64,000 bases of DNA from Harmothoe impar (lineage: Eukaryota; Annelida; Polychaeta; Phyllodocida; Polynoidae): the NCBI GenBank assembly GCA_947462335.1, contig OX381721.1, positions 8,432,001 through 8,496,000 of the forward strand, read 5' to 3'. The position numbers and the translations under genes were made by a program. Shown in pieces: positions 23,460-35,193 of the stretch. How positions within the stretch are numbered: the first letter of the stretch is position 1; every line of letters begins with the position of its first letter. Below the pieces are notes generated by a model, which saw only the letters and a list, made by a program, of their open reading frames with translations, made no database searches and was not told where the DNA came from.

Positions 23460-23830
23460 CAGAGAACAGCCAGACCTCGAAGCCTGCAGGTGGAGAGGGC
23501 GTGGCCACCCAGCCATCAGTCTTTATTTGGCCACGCCCACCCTTCCCATGATGCACTGCGACCTGGCCAGAGCGAGGCTGATTATTATAATTAGCGGTGT
23601 GCAGGCGGCTAGCTGGCAAACCTCCCTCCCTCCCCCTCCCACCCCCCTCCCCCACCAACCCCTATTGATGCCAATTGAGTTCCTCACCTGGTGTCGCCAC
23701 CTAGTGGGAAAGATAGTGAGTGGCTCCTGGTTTATTTTTGCTGCTAACAATGGGAGTGACTCAAAGGTCACATCCGGTGTGAAGGTCATGTGGCGGCGGC
23801 TGTCGGGTGCTGATTACACGAGCAGTAATA
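23460..23830. promoter_or_regulatory. Promoter-like patch: ZNF143-like, GC/KLF, CTCF-like and nuclear-receptor half-sites
   Basis: TTCCCATGATGCACTGCG at 23543-23560 fits the ZNF143/STAF motif closely. Next to it lies CCACGCCCACC (KLF/GC type), and GAGGGCGTGGCC stands near 23496. A CTCF-like motif on the minus strand (GTCGCCACCTAGTGG) is at 23693-23707. TCAAAGGTCA and TGAAGGTCA near 23761-23790 are extended nuclear-receptor half-sites. The combination suggests a promoter or loop anchor; direction is unclear. Confidence 0.45.
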
Positions 23831-23880
23831 GAGACAAATAACGACAGGACGACAGGGCAGCAAAAACACCACTACACTGG

Positions 23881-24080
23881 GTGGGAGGGAGAAGGGAGAA
23901 GGGCATGAGGGGAGGGAAAGGGAGAGAGACAGGGATAGGAAGAGAGAAACAATTAGACAGAGCGAGGGGAATGGAGTGAGGGAGGGAGGGAGCTAGTATT
24001 AAAGTAAGAAGTGGGCAGGAGAGGGGTAGAGAGAGGTAACACACACATGCAGCATGAGAGAAAGACAGAAACTGAGAGAG
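23881..24080. repeat. Purine-rich tract
   Basis: About 200 bp of GGGAGG, GAGAGA and AGGGAG runs on the plus strand. The Leu/Ser/Pro frame on the complement is a composition artefact. Confidence 0.65.
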
Positions 24081-24939
24081 AATTTCTAAGACGAAATAAT
24101 CTCTTAAATATATACACCACTTAATTGACTACACTGTATAAAATGGGTAGCTGACATGGCTGGACATTGCAGTCTGTGATGTGTGGCCTCTTCCTCAGGC
24201 TTCTGCGCTCATGTAATCCCCTGTACCTGTATGTAATCCCCTTCAGCAAAGCATGATTAGACTGGGTATAAGCAGTGCGCCTACAGGCTCGGCCCACATG
24301 GATATTAACATTTAACATTTAACATTCACGTTCACTAATCATCAAGATGATACAGGGCCAAATCCCGGAAAGAAACTTAGTAAAGACATGCTCGGCGTTT
24401 CGGGGTAGATTAGTTCTAGAGTTGGAATATTATTTGGTCATGCTAAGTTCAAATCTGTTTCATGTCAATGCACAAAATCATGGCTCATGTGGCGAATCCA
24501 AAATGGCAGACACTAGGCATTATTTCGGATGGAACTCTAGCACATTAATCAAAAATCATCCTTTAAAGTCATCTTGACGATAGTGCTGACATGCTACAGC
24601 TTAACATTTAGCACGTTTAAAACATCTTGATTATTGTCTGAAAAGAGAAATGCAACACATGCCAAAAACGTTGACATATCATTATTTAAAAAGACACCTA
24701 ACTATATTGAAGAGCTCAATGTACCTGGGTTATTAAAATGACATGATCTATGTACATTTATTTGACCAAATTACAATCTACCCATTTCCATCCCATTTTC
24801 AGCATAGGGGTGGCCTGCGGCATAGCGTTTTCTGGGAGGTAAACATCATCCACTCATTGAGTTATAGAAATCATGACAAAGGGGGCATGCTGTATTCAGA
24901 GCAGTCACAATTCTAAACAACATGCTGGTCCCTTCATGT
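24081..24939. other. AT-rich sequence, no gene recognised
   Basis: Nothing supported. ACATTTAACATTTAACATT near 24308 is a small tandem. Confidence 0.5.
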
Positions 24940-24996
24940 GTTAACCATTTAAGGACAGCATGACAAAAATTGCGCATGAAACTTTGAGGCATCATG
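24940..24996. mobile_element. TTAA-ended MITE remnant, internally deleted (copy 8)
   Basis: TTAACCATTTAAGGACAGCA is followed after about 25 bp by GAGGCATCATGCTGG, which is the opposite end of the family. The whole palindromic centre is missing. Confidence 0.5.
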
Positions 24997-25651
24997 CTGG
25001 TCCCCTCATTGTGTTATATGCATGTTACTATGTACCTAAACCCCCTGAGAGATCTGCGCTTTGTGTCCACTAATTGTTCTCCTCTTGTTGTACAATATAT
25101 TATTGTAGTACATTATAGATGGGTTTTACTGAGAATGTAGGTCGTGCAGTGCAAGTACTCTTAACATGTCTGAACTTTGAAGATGGATTAGGAGTTACAC
25201 CTTTGGGACATGATAGTCATAATCATAAATGTATCTTTTTAAATGTATAAGGAACTGATTTTCAGAGGTGAACATCACCTAAAAGAGATCGGCGGCCATT
25301 TTGACTTGTACATGTATATGGCGTATATGCTGTTGTCATGGTTGCATAAAAATATGTACGCAACTGATGCTCGAGAATTTCCGAGGTTATCATGTTAATC
25401 TCGGAAAGGTAGACCATGAGAGATACTTAATCTAAGAATCACCCTGATGAGGGGAGTTTCTACACGCAGTAGGCAAGCGTGATACATAGCCTACCTGAAT
25501 ACCCAAGTCCAAGGACAATTATCAACCTCTTCTATCTATTCAGTCACTTGAAAACACCCCTTATTATTTGTAAGACGTGTTCACAGTGGTTAATCTAACG
25601 TACACAAACCAACTCTTTGCCCTAGTTTCCGTTTTTGTTACAGCAATATAT
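24997..25651. other. AT-rich sequence left of the large transposon
   Basis: A YY1-type GGCGGCCATTTTG word near 25290 is the only motif noticed. Confidence 0.4.
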
Positions 25652-25800
25652 AGTGTAGGTTCACCCTGAGTCGGACACAATACCCTCAGACAGTCAGTGA
25701 AATCTGAGTTTATCCATGTACAATACGACTTCTAGTGTTTGACTTTTAGAAGGATAATAGACTGGAGGCGGAATCTCAAATGAAGCCCAGAAATCACTTT

Positions 25801-26510
25801 AGGAGGAACGGAATGTTACAGGGTGGCATCCATGCCAGACTTGAAGTATAACACCTACTGAACATATTTAGGGTGGATGCCACGCACAGAAATGGATTTT
25901 CAGGTATTTAGGGCTCGATAAAGGCGGCCATTAGCCAAATTTACTATTTTTGCAATATCATTAGGAATAATGATGGTAGACATGTAATTAGGGTGTCTAA
26001 ATCCATATTTTCTGGGTCAAGGAACACACTGGAAGCATTATCTTTAGTCTCCTCAGCTTATTTTGCCCCTTATAGGCTTAGGGTAGGCCTAAATGAACCA
26101 AATTCTCAGTTTTCTTTACGTGTGCCATTCTTATTATCACACTTTTATTAATGCAGCAGGAAAACACTTCCAACCAGGGTCTTTATATTCATCTTTGTCT
26201 TTGTAGATATCTAGCTTGATAGTTTATTAAAATAGCTTTAATAAGAATATAGGCTCGACGTGCCTAACACATACTTGGGGATACATTATTGGAGGCCATC
26301 ACAAAATGAATGTGGTGTAAAATGATGAAAGTTTATTCACAATGCTTTTATTCAGCACACCTGGTCTATTTAACAATTGTGATATTGTGAAAGGCTTATA
26401 TCAAGATCCATCTAAGTCTATAGCTTATCCAAAGTTCTAAAACCTGTAGCACCATAATGTTTCAATTCTGCGAGGGTTATCAGCAAATGATTTGGACACT
26501 GTCTGACACA
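25801..26510. repeat. Left 710-bp inverted arm of the large transposon
   Basis: It begins AGGAGGAACGGAATGTTACA and ends ACTGTCTGACACA. A smaller nested inverted pair lies near its outer end: GGTGGCATCC (about 25825) and GGATGCCAC (about 25873). It matches the complement of 29622-30331 almost base for base, with paired substitutions such as GATAAAGG against GATGAAGG. Confidence 0.85.
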
Positions 26511-29500
26511 GTGGCCACCGATAGCTCGTAAGGGGTGTCAGCCAGTGTTCTCCCATGAGATTGATGAGCAGTGGTACTCTCCAAATAAGGAGCTTGCTTA
26601 CAAAGTTAATGCCAAAGACCTAGCATGGGTCCTTGCACAATTCCACAGCCTTGATGGGGCTACAGTACCAGCATGGACTGGGTTCAACCAACTGACTTCA
26701 ACTAACGATTAGGAAACTGTTGCAGTTGGGTATCTCCCACTCATAAATGCTGCAGCACATGAAACTGACACAGCTGTGGACAGCCATGCTGAAGTGTGTC
26801 AATATATCCAATGCTGTAAATCCTGGTCAGTCCACTGTGATCACATTTGACCAACAACTCTATTGCAGGGCAAAAGGGCTCCAGTGGGCCAATGCAGAGT
26901 AATGTAGCACTATATTCACCAGGCTAGGAGGGTTTCACATCATCAAAAACTTCATGCAGGTGATTGGTCACCATATGGCAGACTCTGGTATAGAAGAGGT
27001 GTGGAGGGAAAGCATGGTGTTTGGTGAAAACACTGCTCACAACAACATGCAAGCAAAATCAAACAAAAACAAAGCACTGCAAGCCCATAAGTTGACCTTC
27101 GAGGCACTGTGGCACATTTTATGGCCTCAGTTCAAGGCTTGGCTGGGTGACAGAGGCATAACCAATGACATCGAAGAAGCAGTGAAGTTATTGATCGAAA
27201 CATTCACAGATGAAGACAGAAATGAGTTGAGGGCTGCAACTCTAGAGCATGTTGCAGAAACCATTGAAATGTCTTCAATACTCAGCCTTTTGAATGAGTT
27301 TCAGAAAGCCCAGGCCCCAACAACTAACTATTGGATTACTTACTTGAAACTGGTTATGATCCTCCTACAGTTCATCAGGGCAGAGCATACAGGAAACTGG
27401 AGGTTGCATGTAACATCCTTCATTGCCATGCTCCCCTGGTTTGCATGGTATGATTGTGTAAATTACCACCGGTAGGGGAACGGTTTACATAGCCGACTGT
27501 ATGGCACTTCCAACAACCCATCCAGAGGTGTTTGAAGAGTTCCAACAAGGAAACTTTGTGGTAAAAGAGACTGGAAACAAATTTAACCAGATCTCCACTG
27601 ATCAGGCTCTTGAACACATGAATAAGGTGTCAAAAGTTGCCGGAGGTCTCGTGGGGATTACTGGAAAGGAGAATGCACGTGACCAATGGTGCTTAACCTT
27701 CAATGAGCGCAGTCATCTTGCAAATGAAACCTACACTATGCTTGGTTTAGACAGGACTGGTGATGAAGATGCTGAACCTACCATAAAGGAGTTGGGTCCA
27801 AAAAGACTGGAACGAGATAGGTCTGATGTGGAGAAGATAAAAGAGCAATTAACCAAGTTTGAAGTATTTCAAGTGAAAAATGAAACCTGTGTGGTGTGTT
27901 AAGCAACCCACGATGTAGCATCCAGTGACATCACATCTGCACTTCTCAATGCTCAATCATGTGGTGAGGAAAAAATGTTGGATTTTTGCTCTCGACCACC
28001 ATCAGAATTCCACTCCAAAATCCCCGAAACAAAAGCCCAAACACTCCAAATGATATATGAAAGGAAATCAAAGTCAACAGCAAAACAGAAAGAACAGACT
28101 ATAAGAGCAGACAGAACTCTGTTCCAGCGCCTCCTAGTATGCAAAGACTCTGGCAGAGATGTTGACTTGAAGATAGTGTTGAGCCATGAACTTTCCCCAG
28201 TACCTCTAGCATTAGCAGCTACAGATGGCTCGTTAAGACCAACAAACAAAGCTGCACTTGGTACACTGCTAGGAGATTCTCAAACGTTGTCATACCTCAC
28301 AACATGGAGTCTGAAAACTGCAACAATCATCGATGGTCAAGCCTTGGTCAGGGCTATTGGGAAGCCAACTGGAGCAAAAACATTTGGTGACTTATCAGAT
28401 GCATTTGTCAATTGTGCTCTGAGTCATCTTGGTGGTGTCTCTTCTCGGATAGATATAGTTTTTGACAGGTATGATGGACACACTGTCAAAGATACCACCC
28501 AGAACATCAGGGCAGGAGGAATGAAACTGATCCGTCGAGAGATAACAAACAAAGAAGTACCACTGCCAAGTAACTGGGAGGGCTTCATTCATCATCCAGA
28601 GAATAAAGCTGATTTGGCAGACTTCCTGAGCTCAACATTAATTTCTAGACCACCGAACCATGAGGTTGTTGTATCTAGGGGATTCAAGGATACACTGGCA
28701 GTGAAATCAGCACATTGAACTGATGTTACTGATCTGCAGTCTTATCATCATGAGGCAGATACACGGATCATTGTGCATTCAGCAGCCCTATCAAAAGAGG
28801 GGTTTGAAAGAATCATCGTAGCTGCCCGGGACACTGATGTCCTTGTGCTCCTGATGCACTTTGCACCACTCCTCTGTCAGGAAGTGTGGCTTCGCACTGG
28901 GACATCAAAACAAAGACGGTTTGTGGCAGTCCATCGCATTCCTCTGGAGGAACAGATCCTTGCGAACCTGCTAGGCTACCATGCCTTGACTGGCTGCGAT
29001 GTAGTGAGCCAGTTCTCTGGCCTTGGGAAGAAGACAACATGGAAGGTAGGACATTATAGAATCTATAATTTGTGTGAAGCTGTTGATGCATGACAAATCT
29101 TTTCCCCTCATTTTTGCTCTGCTACTTCATTACTAATGTATTGCATTTCTAGTACCATATAAATCTGAAAGATGTTGATCACATGTATTTTGCAGGTCTA
29201 CAGAGATGAAGCACTTTTGCTTGGTGGCCTGGGCTCTGGTAATTGTGTCACTGCACAGACATTAAAGAACGTAGATTCATTTGTATGTCATTTATATGCA
29301 GGAAACTCATACCATAATGTAAATGATGTGAGGTTGCACCTGTTTCTTAAGGGAGCAAAACAGCCAGAAAGACTCCCTCCTACCCAGAATGCTTTGATTG
29401 AACACATCAAACGTGCGCATTACCAGAGTCACATCTGGTATACTGCAATGAGACCCCAACCAGATGTCCTGTCACCTATAGGCAATGGCTGGTATGAATC

Positions 29501-29573
29501 CACAGACGGCAATATCTTGCCAATGTTGATAACACAAGATGCAGTTCCAGCTACCCTGTACTGTAGCTTGTGA
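26491..29573 (+). pseudogene. Broken transposon protein gene with FEN/XPG-like nuclease domain
   Basis: The reading frame is recognisable over about 3 kb but is interrupted. Visible breaks are stops at 26710-26712 and 26900-26902, a frameshift near 26776, a frameshift near 27472, and in-frame stops at 27900-27902 and 28716-28718. The first part contains VPAWTGFNQ, ITFDQQLY, RLGGFH and a helical RAHKL-like region, typical of a large invertebrate transposon protein family. The C-terminal part holds FDRYDGH (near 28465), HHEADTR (28746), ARDTDVLVLL (near 28825) and ALTGCD followed by a GLGKKTTWK helix (near 28985-29045). These resemble the acidic clusters and helix-hairpin-helix of FEN/XPG-type nucleases (FDG, EAEA, DTD, GCD...GIG). 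A GT-AG intron at 29046-29195 follows TWK, and reading through it hits stops. The usual N-terminal part before 26491 is not found; the frame there runs into the inverted arm. The protein would presumably cut DNA during transposition. It cannot be made intact from this copy. Confidence 0.75.
29046..29195 (+). other. GT-AG intron inside the transposon nuclease gene
   Basis: The exon ends ACATGGAAG and the intron starts GTAGGA. It ends GTATTTTGCAG and the frame resumes as VYRDEALLLGGLG in phase 0. The 150-bp insert contains stops in the coding frame and joins two blocks that follow each other in this family. It supports a eukaryotic, spliced transposon transcript. Confidence 0.7.
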
Positions 29574-29621
29574 ATGCAACAATGGGAATTGCGAAAACCC
29601 TAACATCATTGATTGACATTA

Positions 29622-30331
29622 TGTGTCAGATAGTGTCCAAATCATTTGCTGATAACCCTCGCAGAATTGAAACATTATGGTGCTACAGGTTTTAGAACTT
29701 TGGATAAGTTATAGACTTAGATGGATCTTGATATAAGCCTTTCACAATATCACAATTGTTAAATAGACCAGGTGTGCTGAATAAAAGCATTGTGAATAAA
29801 CTTTCATCATTTTACACTACATTCATTTTGTGATGGCTTCCAATAATGTATCCCCAAGTATGTGTTAGGCACGTCGAGCCTATATTCTTATTAAAGCTTT
29901 TTTGATAAACTATCAAGCTAGATATCTACAAAGACAAAGATGAATATAAAGACCCTGGTTGGAAGTGTTTTCCTGCTGCATTAATAAAAGTGTGATAATA
30001 AGAATGGCACACGTAAAGAAAACTGAGAATTTGGTTCATTTAGGCCTACCCTAAGCCTATAAGGGGCAAAATAAGCTGAGGAGACTAAAGATAATGCTTC
30101 CAGTGTGTTCCTTGACCCAGAAAATGTGGATTTAGACACCCTAATTACATGTCTACCATCATTATTCCTAATGATATTGCAAAAATAGTAAATTTGGCTA
30201 ATGGCCGCCTTCATCGAGCCCTAAATACCTGAAAATCCATTTCTGTGCGTGGCATCCACCCTAAATATGTTCAGTAGGTGTTATACTTCAAGTCTGGCAT
30301 GGATGCCACCCTGTAACATTCTGTTCCTCCT
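29622..30331. repeat. Right 710-bp inverted arm of the large transposon
   Basis: Inverse of 25801-26510, from TGTGTCAGATAGTG to TTCTGTTCCTCCT. The differences from the left arm are few and scattered (for example a short A-run change in the segment near 29900). A 77-codon minus-strand frame inside it is by-product. Confidence 0.85.
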
Positions 30332-30480
30332 AGGGTAAAATTTCAGAATTCTGCCACCAGTCTATAACACTTAAACGTTAAGACTATTAACAAATGAAGA
30401 GCTTGACATACATGAATAGCCACAAAATCAAGTTGTCTAAAGGTATGTGTCCGACTCCAGGTGAATCTATCCTATGTTCA

Positions 30481-30708
30481 AGGTAGCTTTTGATACATTC
30501 AATGTTTCATGACTGTGCACTTGCTATCATGATGCAGCAACACAGTGTCAGTGAGAACCCAGGCGAGCTACTCACTGCCACTGCTTTGGTGCATCAACCC
30601 TGTAGAACCAGTATGATGCATGGATGCAGCACTGGCAAGTCATGCATTGTCACTACAAAATGGCATGTATGGTGTATCCATCTTAAGGCACTGATAACGA
30701 TGGGTTGA
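30481..30708. mobile_element. TTAA-ended double-palindrome MITE, copy 9, abutting the transposon
   Basis: Two worn palindromes are seen (CATGATGCAGCAACACAGTG near 30529 and ATGATGCATGGATGCAGCAC near 30612). Both TTAACCC ends are lost or diverged; the right end reads CTTAAGGCACTGATAACGA. Confidence 0.6.
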
Positions 30709-31040
30709 TGATTCCCATTGTATATTATATCAATCTTCATGTTGCATATATCAGGGAGTATCGGGGTATTTCCACCTTCCCCTACTTTCATGAAAACGCC
30801 AAAAGGGTATAATTGCTTCTGAGGTATAGGCCGACAAACAGAAAGTGACTCCGACTCCACTAACAAGATGTAATTAATTACCAAAATGCTAAATACCCCA
30901 CGATACATGCTCAACAGGCTGGTTGATAATACCCCAGGTCACGTGACAATGGTAATTCTGCTGTACACGACGTATACGTACATCCCTATAATGTAACACT
31001 GGGGAAACACCCCTATTATCGCTACACCATCAGGGAGTGG
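30709..31040. other. AT-rich spacer, no gene recognised
   Basis: A CACGTG E-box lies near 30940 just before the next promoter-like block. Confidence 0.4.
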
Positions 31041-31210
31041 CCGCAGGGCATGCTGGGAGTTTGTAAAGGAGACTATACGTCATTGTGACGTGGGGCTGCG
31101 TCCCTACATACGGGTCACACCACCACAGCACCGAGGGCATCATTCACTGCGACACCTGTCGCCCTAAGCCGGAAGTTGGACATCTTGGGCGGCGTTTCTG
31201 CCCGTATCTG
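31041..31210. promoter_or_regulatory. Promoter-like block with strong ZNF143-like site, CRE-like and ETS sites
   Basis: The complement of 31041-31065 carries ACTCCCAGCATGCCCTGCGG, an excellent match to the long ZNF143/STAF motif. Downstream are GTGACGTGG (CRE-like, near 31085) and CCGGAAGT (ETS, near 31171), then GGGCGGCG. This set is typical of constitutive metazoan promoters. No coding exon is recognised nearby. Confidence 0.45.
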
Positions 31211-32179
31211 TATCTGAGAGATCCATGTATCATTGACGATACAAACTGAGATGAGCAGACATGATAAGGGAGTAGTCATTATTTATCAACCGCGGAGAAG
31301 GGGGCTCAATCCGTGGGCGGTATAGGGCACACCAACATGGTTCTTGTACATCTACCACCAGTGAGGGGGTTCTCAACTTGCTATTTTGGAAGACTCCTAT
31401 TCATTATTCATAGTAACGCATTGGCCTTTTTTGTCATCGCCTCCCCACTCATGAGGGGTCCAAATACTTCAAGGGGTCTGATTTGTTTTAGCCCCCCTCC
31501 CTCACATCAAGTTTACCAAACCCCTGTTATTTGAAAAACCCACTATACTCCTTACTAATGTTTTTCTTCTTTTCCCCTTTTCGACGTTCTACATTTGCCC
31601 TGGTAAAAGGTAACATGCAAAACAAAAGCTATAAGCCAGTTCTCATGGCCAAAACATATCCGAATGGTTGCTGAACATAATACATCATGGGTGATGTGAA
31701 CGTGTGAAAAAGCAATAACTATCTAGTATTCAATTGGTATTTTCTTCACGATACATATGTATTGATATGTTCCTCACAATATAGGTTTGAAAATAAATAC
31801 GACATAGATACTCTCTGCTCAAACCCAAGAAGACCCCACGCCACACCCGATCTCAGCACAGCATGCCGATATATGTGGCCTTCCTCACCCACAACGCATG
31901 TATCCTTTTACCCCCTCCTCCGCCCCGATCTACATAATATGTGAGGACGGCCACGCAGAAAGGATAATGCATACACCCGGCGCGGGGCATCCTGTGTCCG
32001 TGGCTACTCGATGCAATGTGAAACCCCGATACAATGTGACCCAACTGTGAGTTGTCGTTGGGGTCAAACGGCCACATTTGACACAAAATGAAAGGCCTAC
32101 CTCAGACATAGTTACAGAATCCAAAAGCAGCAGTCTGCATGCATCCCGCCTCCCGCCAAACTGCCCTGCCCCTATCTGA
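31211..32179. other. Sequence between two promoter-like blocks, no gene recognised
   Basis: Short frames only; nothing supported as coding. Confidence 0.45.
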
Positions 32180-32420
32180 CCAGCATGCACCACGGTGAGT
32201 GTCCACCAGGGGTCGCCCTATCTATTTCCGGTTCCCGTCCGGGTGCCGCGGGCCACACGTGGACGCGGCGGGCGGCTGCGCGCGCCGATGACGGTCAGCT
32301 TCCGGCCACCCGCCGAACTGCTGACACGAGATATCTCGCGGCTAAACGAGATCTCGCGTCCCGCTGGTTGCCGCTCTCCGCAGCTTGTTCATGAAGCACG
32401 ACGAGAACCAGCGACGTTAT
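32180..32420. promoter_or_regulatory. CpG promoter-like block with CTCF-like, ETS and TCTCGCG motifs
   Basis: CCACCAGGGGTCGCCC at 32203-32218 fits CTCF. ATTTCCGGTT (near 32223) and CTTCCGGCC (near 32299) are ETS-type on the minus strand. ATATCTCGCGG (near 32329) and GATCTCGCGTC (near 32349) contain the TCTCGCG half of the BANP-type element. A splice-donor-like CACG/GTGAGTGT is at about 32193-32202. Likely a CpG promoter; orientation is not settled. Confidence 0.4.
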
Positions 32421-33690
32421 AACTATACGACATGTTCCAAAGAAATGTAGTTCCCATTCACACCATTGATGTTTTTTATTCCTTTACCTTCTCAAGGTAG
32501 GTGCATGATGCCCAGGTGAGAAGATGGGGTTGGGTAAAATGTCAATGTTGTGATGAGCAATGGATTAAAATCGAATTGTTGTCTTGTTAGTGTGTTTGCA
32601 TCGACTGTGCATTAGGGAAAATCTTATCAGAATGTCTCATGTCACCACACCAAATGAACATGCCGCCTTAAGGCATCATGCTGTCCTTAACGACTTAAGG
32701 CTTAATGTATCTTGTCAACTTGGGCTACTTCTGGGCCCGTGTCCTCTACAGCATCCAGTGCAGGTCTCCTATCCCCCCCCCCCCCACCCTCCGACCCCCG
32801 TGCCTCCAGGTGCCGCCGCCTAGGGGCGCCACCGTCGTGACAAATGGCCGCTGGAGATGGAGAGAAGATAGAAGACGGCGGGAGGAGGACAGCAGACTTA
32901 CCGGCAGCTTCTGGTGAAGATGGAGAAGTGTCCAGAATGAATTTAAAGATGGTGCTGAGCAGATTCTTTCTGTGACTACTCAGAGTTTTGGACAGTGTAT
33001 AATATCCAAAATCTTTGCAATTATGAAGATTATGATCTCTATACTTCATTGAACAACAGGCAAAGTAAAACTATTCACTCATCGAAATAGCTTTTGCTAC
33101 CAAATTGCTATAAAACATGTCGCTAAACTGCATGGCTAAGGGGATCTATGACTAATTTTCCAGCGTCTCAAATTTCTTTCCACTCCGAAAACAGAGCTTA
33201 TCCTGCACTAAAGTGAGAGTAATCAAACATGACTAGAGTACCCGAGATTCCACTACCAGAGTCAAATTGACTCTGCCATCAGAATCAACTTCATTTGACT
33301 CTGCCACCAGAGTTACTGTGCCTCTTTTACACGTCTCTGAGTGTGAACCTCGGCCATGTAAACTTGGAGGGCCTCCGTGCGGCATTGCGTGATTGGGGCC
33401 ATCAGGGACGAGTAAACTGCAAATAACAGATTGCCATGGCCGTGCTCTGACCTCATCTAGATTTAAGCTGATATCCAGTTTTCTATGTTAACCACCAAAG
33501 ATACAGATACCATCGCTGACTGCTCGTTGGTCCCCTCCTGCGCTCTCTGTCCCTTCCCCATTCCTGGTCATACTCTACACTCCCAATTTATTCTCCCAGG
33601 ACTATAAACCTAAATCTCCTCGATGCGATCCTACTGCATCATGTACATCGACCAATACATATATGTACAATACACGATTGCATTTTAGTG
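32421..33690. other. Mixed sequence with a MITE fragment; no gene recognised
   Basis: A fragment of the double-palindrome family end (GGCATCATGCTGTCCTTAA) lies near 32673-32695. A C run and GCCGCC-rich part follow at 32771-32860. Two AGAGTCAAATTGACTCT-type palindromes or relatives occur near 33258-33303. Confidence 0.45.
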
Positions 33691-35082
33691 TGTATGTTGA
33701 GTAAACCGTTTAAGGACAGCATGATGCCTTAGGGAGAATTTAAGAGCAGGTCAGCCAGCCACAGCATCGTTTCATGTTATCCAAGTCAGCCCACGACGAT
33801 CCCAGAGTCAGCATTTCGACCTGCAAGTGGATTCCTGGGAACTATATAGACCTATATAGATAAAAAGATAGCAACCCCCTTGAAATGACCACTCCCTTTA
33901 CCTATAACGAGGAAGGTGCGATTGAGGCTATGGATATCCATGAAGGTGTGTCAGTCCTCAGTCAGGCTATCCCCCCACAGACCTACCACCTAGCACACAA
34001 TACCCCTGTCTAATTGACTGTTTCCCCGTATTGCTCTATCTGGTTATCATTGCATCAACCCAGGCTAAATCCCCTAATGACGACCCAATCATTGTTCCCT
34101 ACCACCCCGCCATATTCTACCCACCCTGCTGGGGCTACAGTAACCATAGCTACCAGAGATAACCTGTTAACCTTGGCAGGTGTATCTCACCTCCCTCTGT
34201 ACCTATTGCCTCCCCCCTTCTGCACACCCCATCCCATCTCAGTGGTAGGCTTTGCTTTTTTACCATGCACCAGTGGTAAATGGGCACCAGACATGACCAG
34301 TTTTCAACTGGAATTATCATTTACTCTCGTCATCACCATTCTCATCAAAGCAGATGTTGATTGAGTAGAGAATTAATCCTGCATTAATTGCTATTAATTG
34401 ATATTGATTGAGGAATTACAGGGGCTATCAAGGGAGGTCTGATATTGCATGAGATTAGATTTGAATTTACATACCGTATCCTAAATAGTTTGTCCATGCT
34501 TGTATATATTTGTGGGCACTATATTAAACAGAGGACGATGTTCTGTGAGGGTGAGGGGCGTGGGTATACACATTCATGGATAGAGGGAGCGGCGGACCCA
34601 GGTATTTGTAAAAAGGCCAAAGGGGGGGGGGGGGGGGGTACACCAAACATCAAAGTACCTAAACGTGCCACTCTACCATGAAAACTATCGCTACAATCAT
34701 TATTAACCATTCATCAATCATGGATCAAAATACAATCAAAGGAATTCCAGAGGGCACTGACATGGACGTGGGTTGAGTAGAGAGATAGAGAGAGAGGAGA
34801 GGAACGAGAAGACAGATGCATTTTGGACCAGCTCCTCGACTTTATATTACCTTACATGATATGATATTAGTCCCTCATTTATAAATATAGAGAAAAAAAC
34901 GTTAATGTGTGGAGTGAGGCATGAGCAAAGACAGGAGTACAACGTTAACTTAAACTAGTCATGTTATTATCATTTACGAAAGCAGATCTAGCTCAGTTGC
35001 AGTCACATGTATTATGATCATGAACCCATGTCCATTTTGGCATCATCTAACTTATAATCATACATGGTATATTGACTCCAAA
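33691..35082. other. Sequence with a MITE end fragment and a long G run; no gene recognised
   Basis: GTTTAAGGACAGCATGATGC near 33709 is one end of the double-palindrome family with nothing else attached. A G run of 18 lies near 34621. The open frame at 34014-34364 shows no domain. Confidence 0.45.
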
Positions 35083-35193
35083 AGGGGCAGCATGATGCAC
35101 CAATGTAGTGCTGCGAGTTACTCACCAGCCCTATGCTGACCAGTGCGTCCAGGACATGGACCTGGAGGTCTCATGTCATACCCAAAGGGTTAA
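35083..35193. mobile_element. TTAA-ended MITE, copy 12, half element
   Basis: GGCAGCATGATGCACCAATG and one GCGAGTTACTCACCAG centre lead to a right end ACCCAAAGGGTTAA. The left half is missing. Confidence 0.6.

Larger units (their letters stand above)
25652..30474 (+). mobile_element. Large DNA transposon with long inverted arms and a FEN/XPG-like nuclease gene (Academ-like)
   Basis: This is a 4.8-kb element with a broken gene flanked by inverted arms. The high-identity arms are 25801-26510 and 29622-30331, 710 bp each, with only about nine differences seen by eye. Outside them the inverted symmetry continues with lower identity: GACTGG...CCAGTC at 25760 and 30362, and then GAGTCGGACACA on the left against TGTGTCCGACTC on the right, out to about TAGTGTAGGTTCACC and GGTGAATCTATCCTA. 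The outer edge is thus uncertain by tens of bp and no clear target duplication is visible; TA next to GACTGG is one option. The coding family, widespread in invertebrate genomes, has FEN/XPG-like acidic motifs. Academ transposons are reported to encode an XPG-like nuclease, so Academ is my best guess, from memory and unverified. Confidence 0.75.

Noticed and set aside
25652..30474. Transposon as a domesticated host gene
   Set aside because: The frame has at least six breaks and the inverted arms are still present, so it is a dead element copy.
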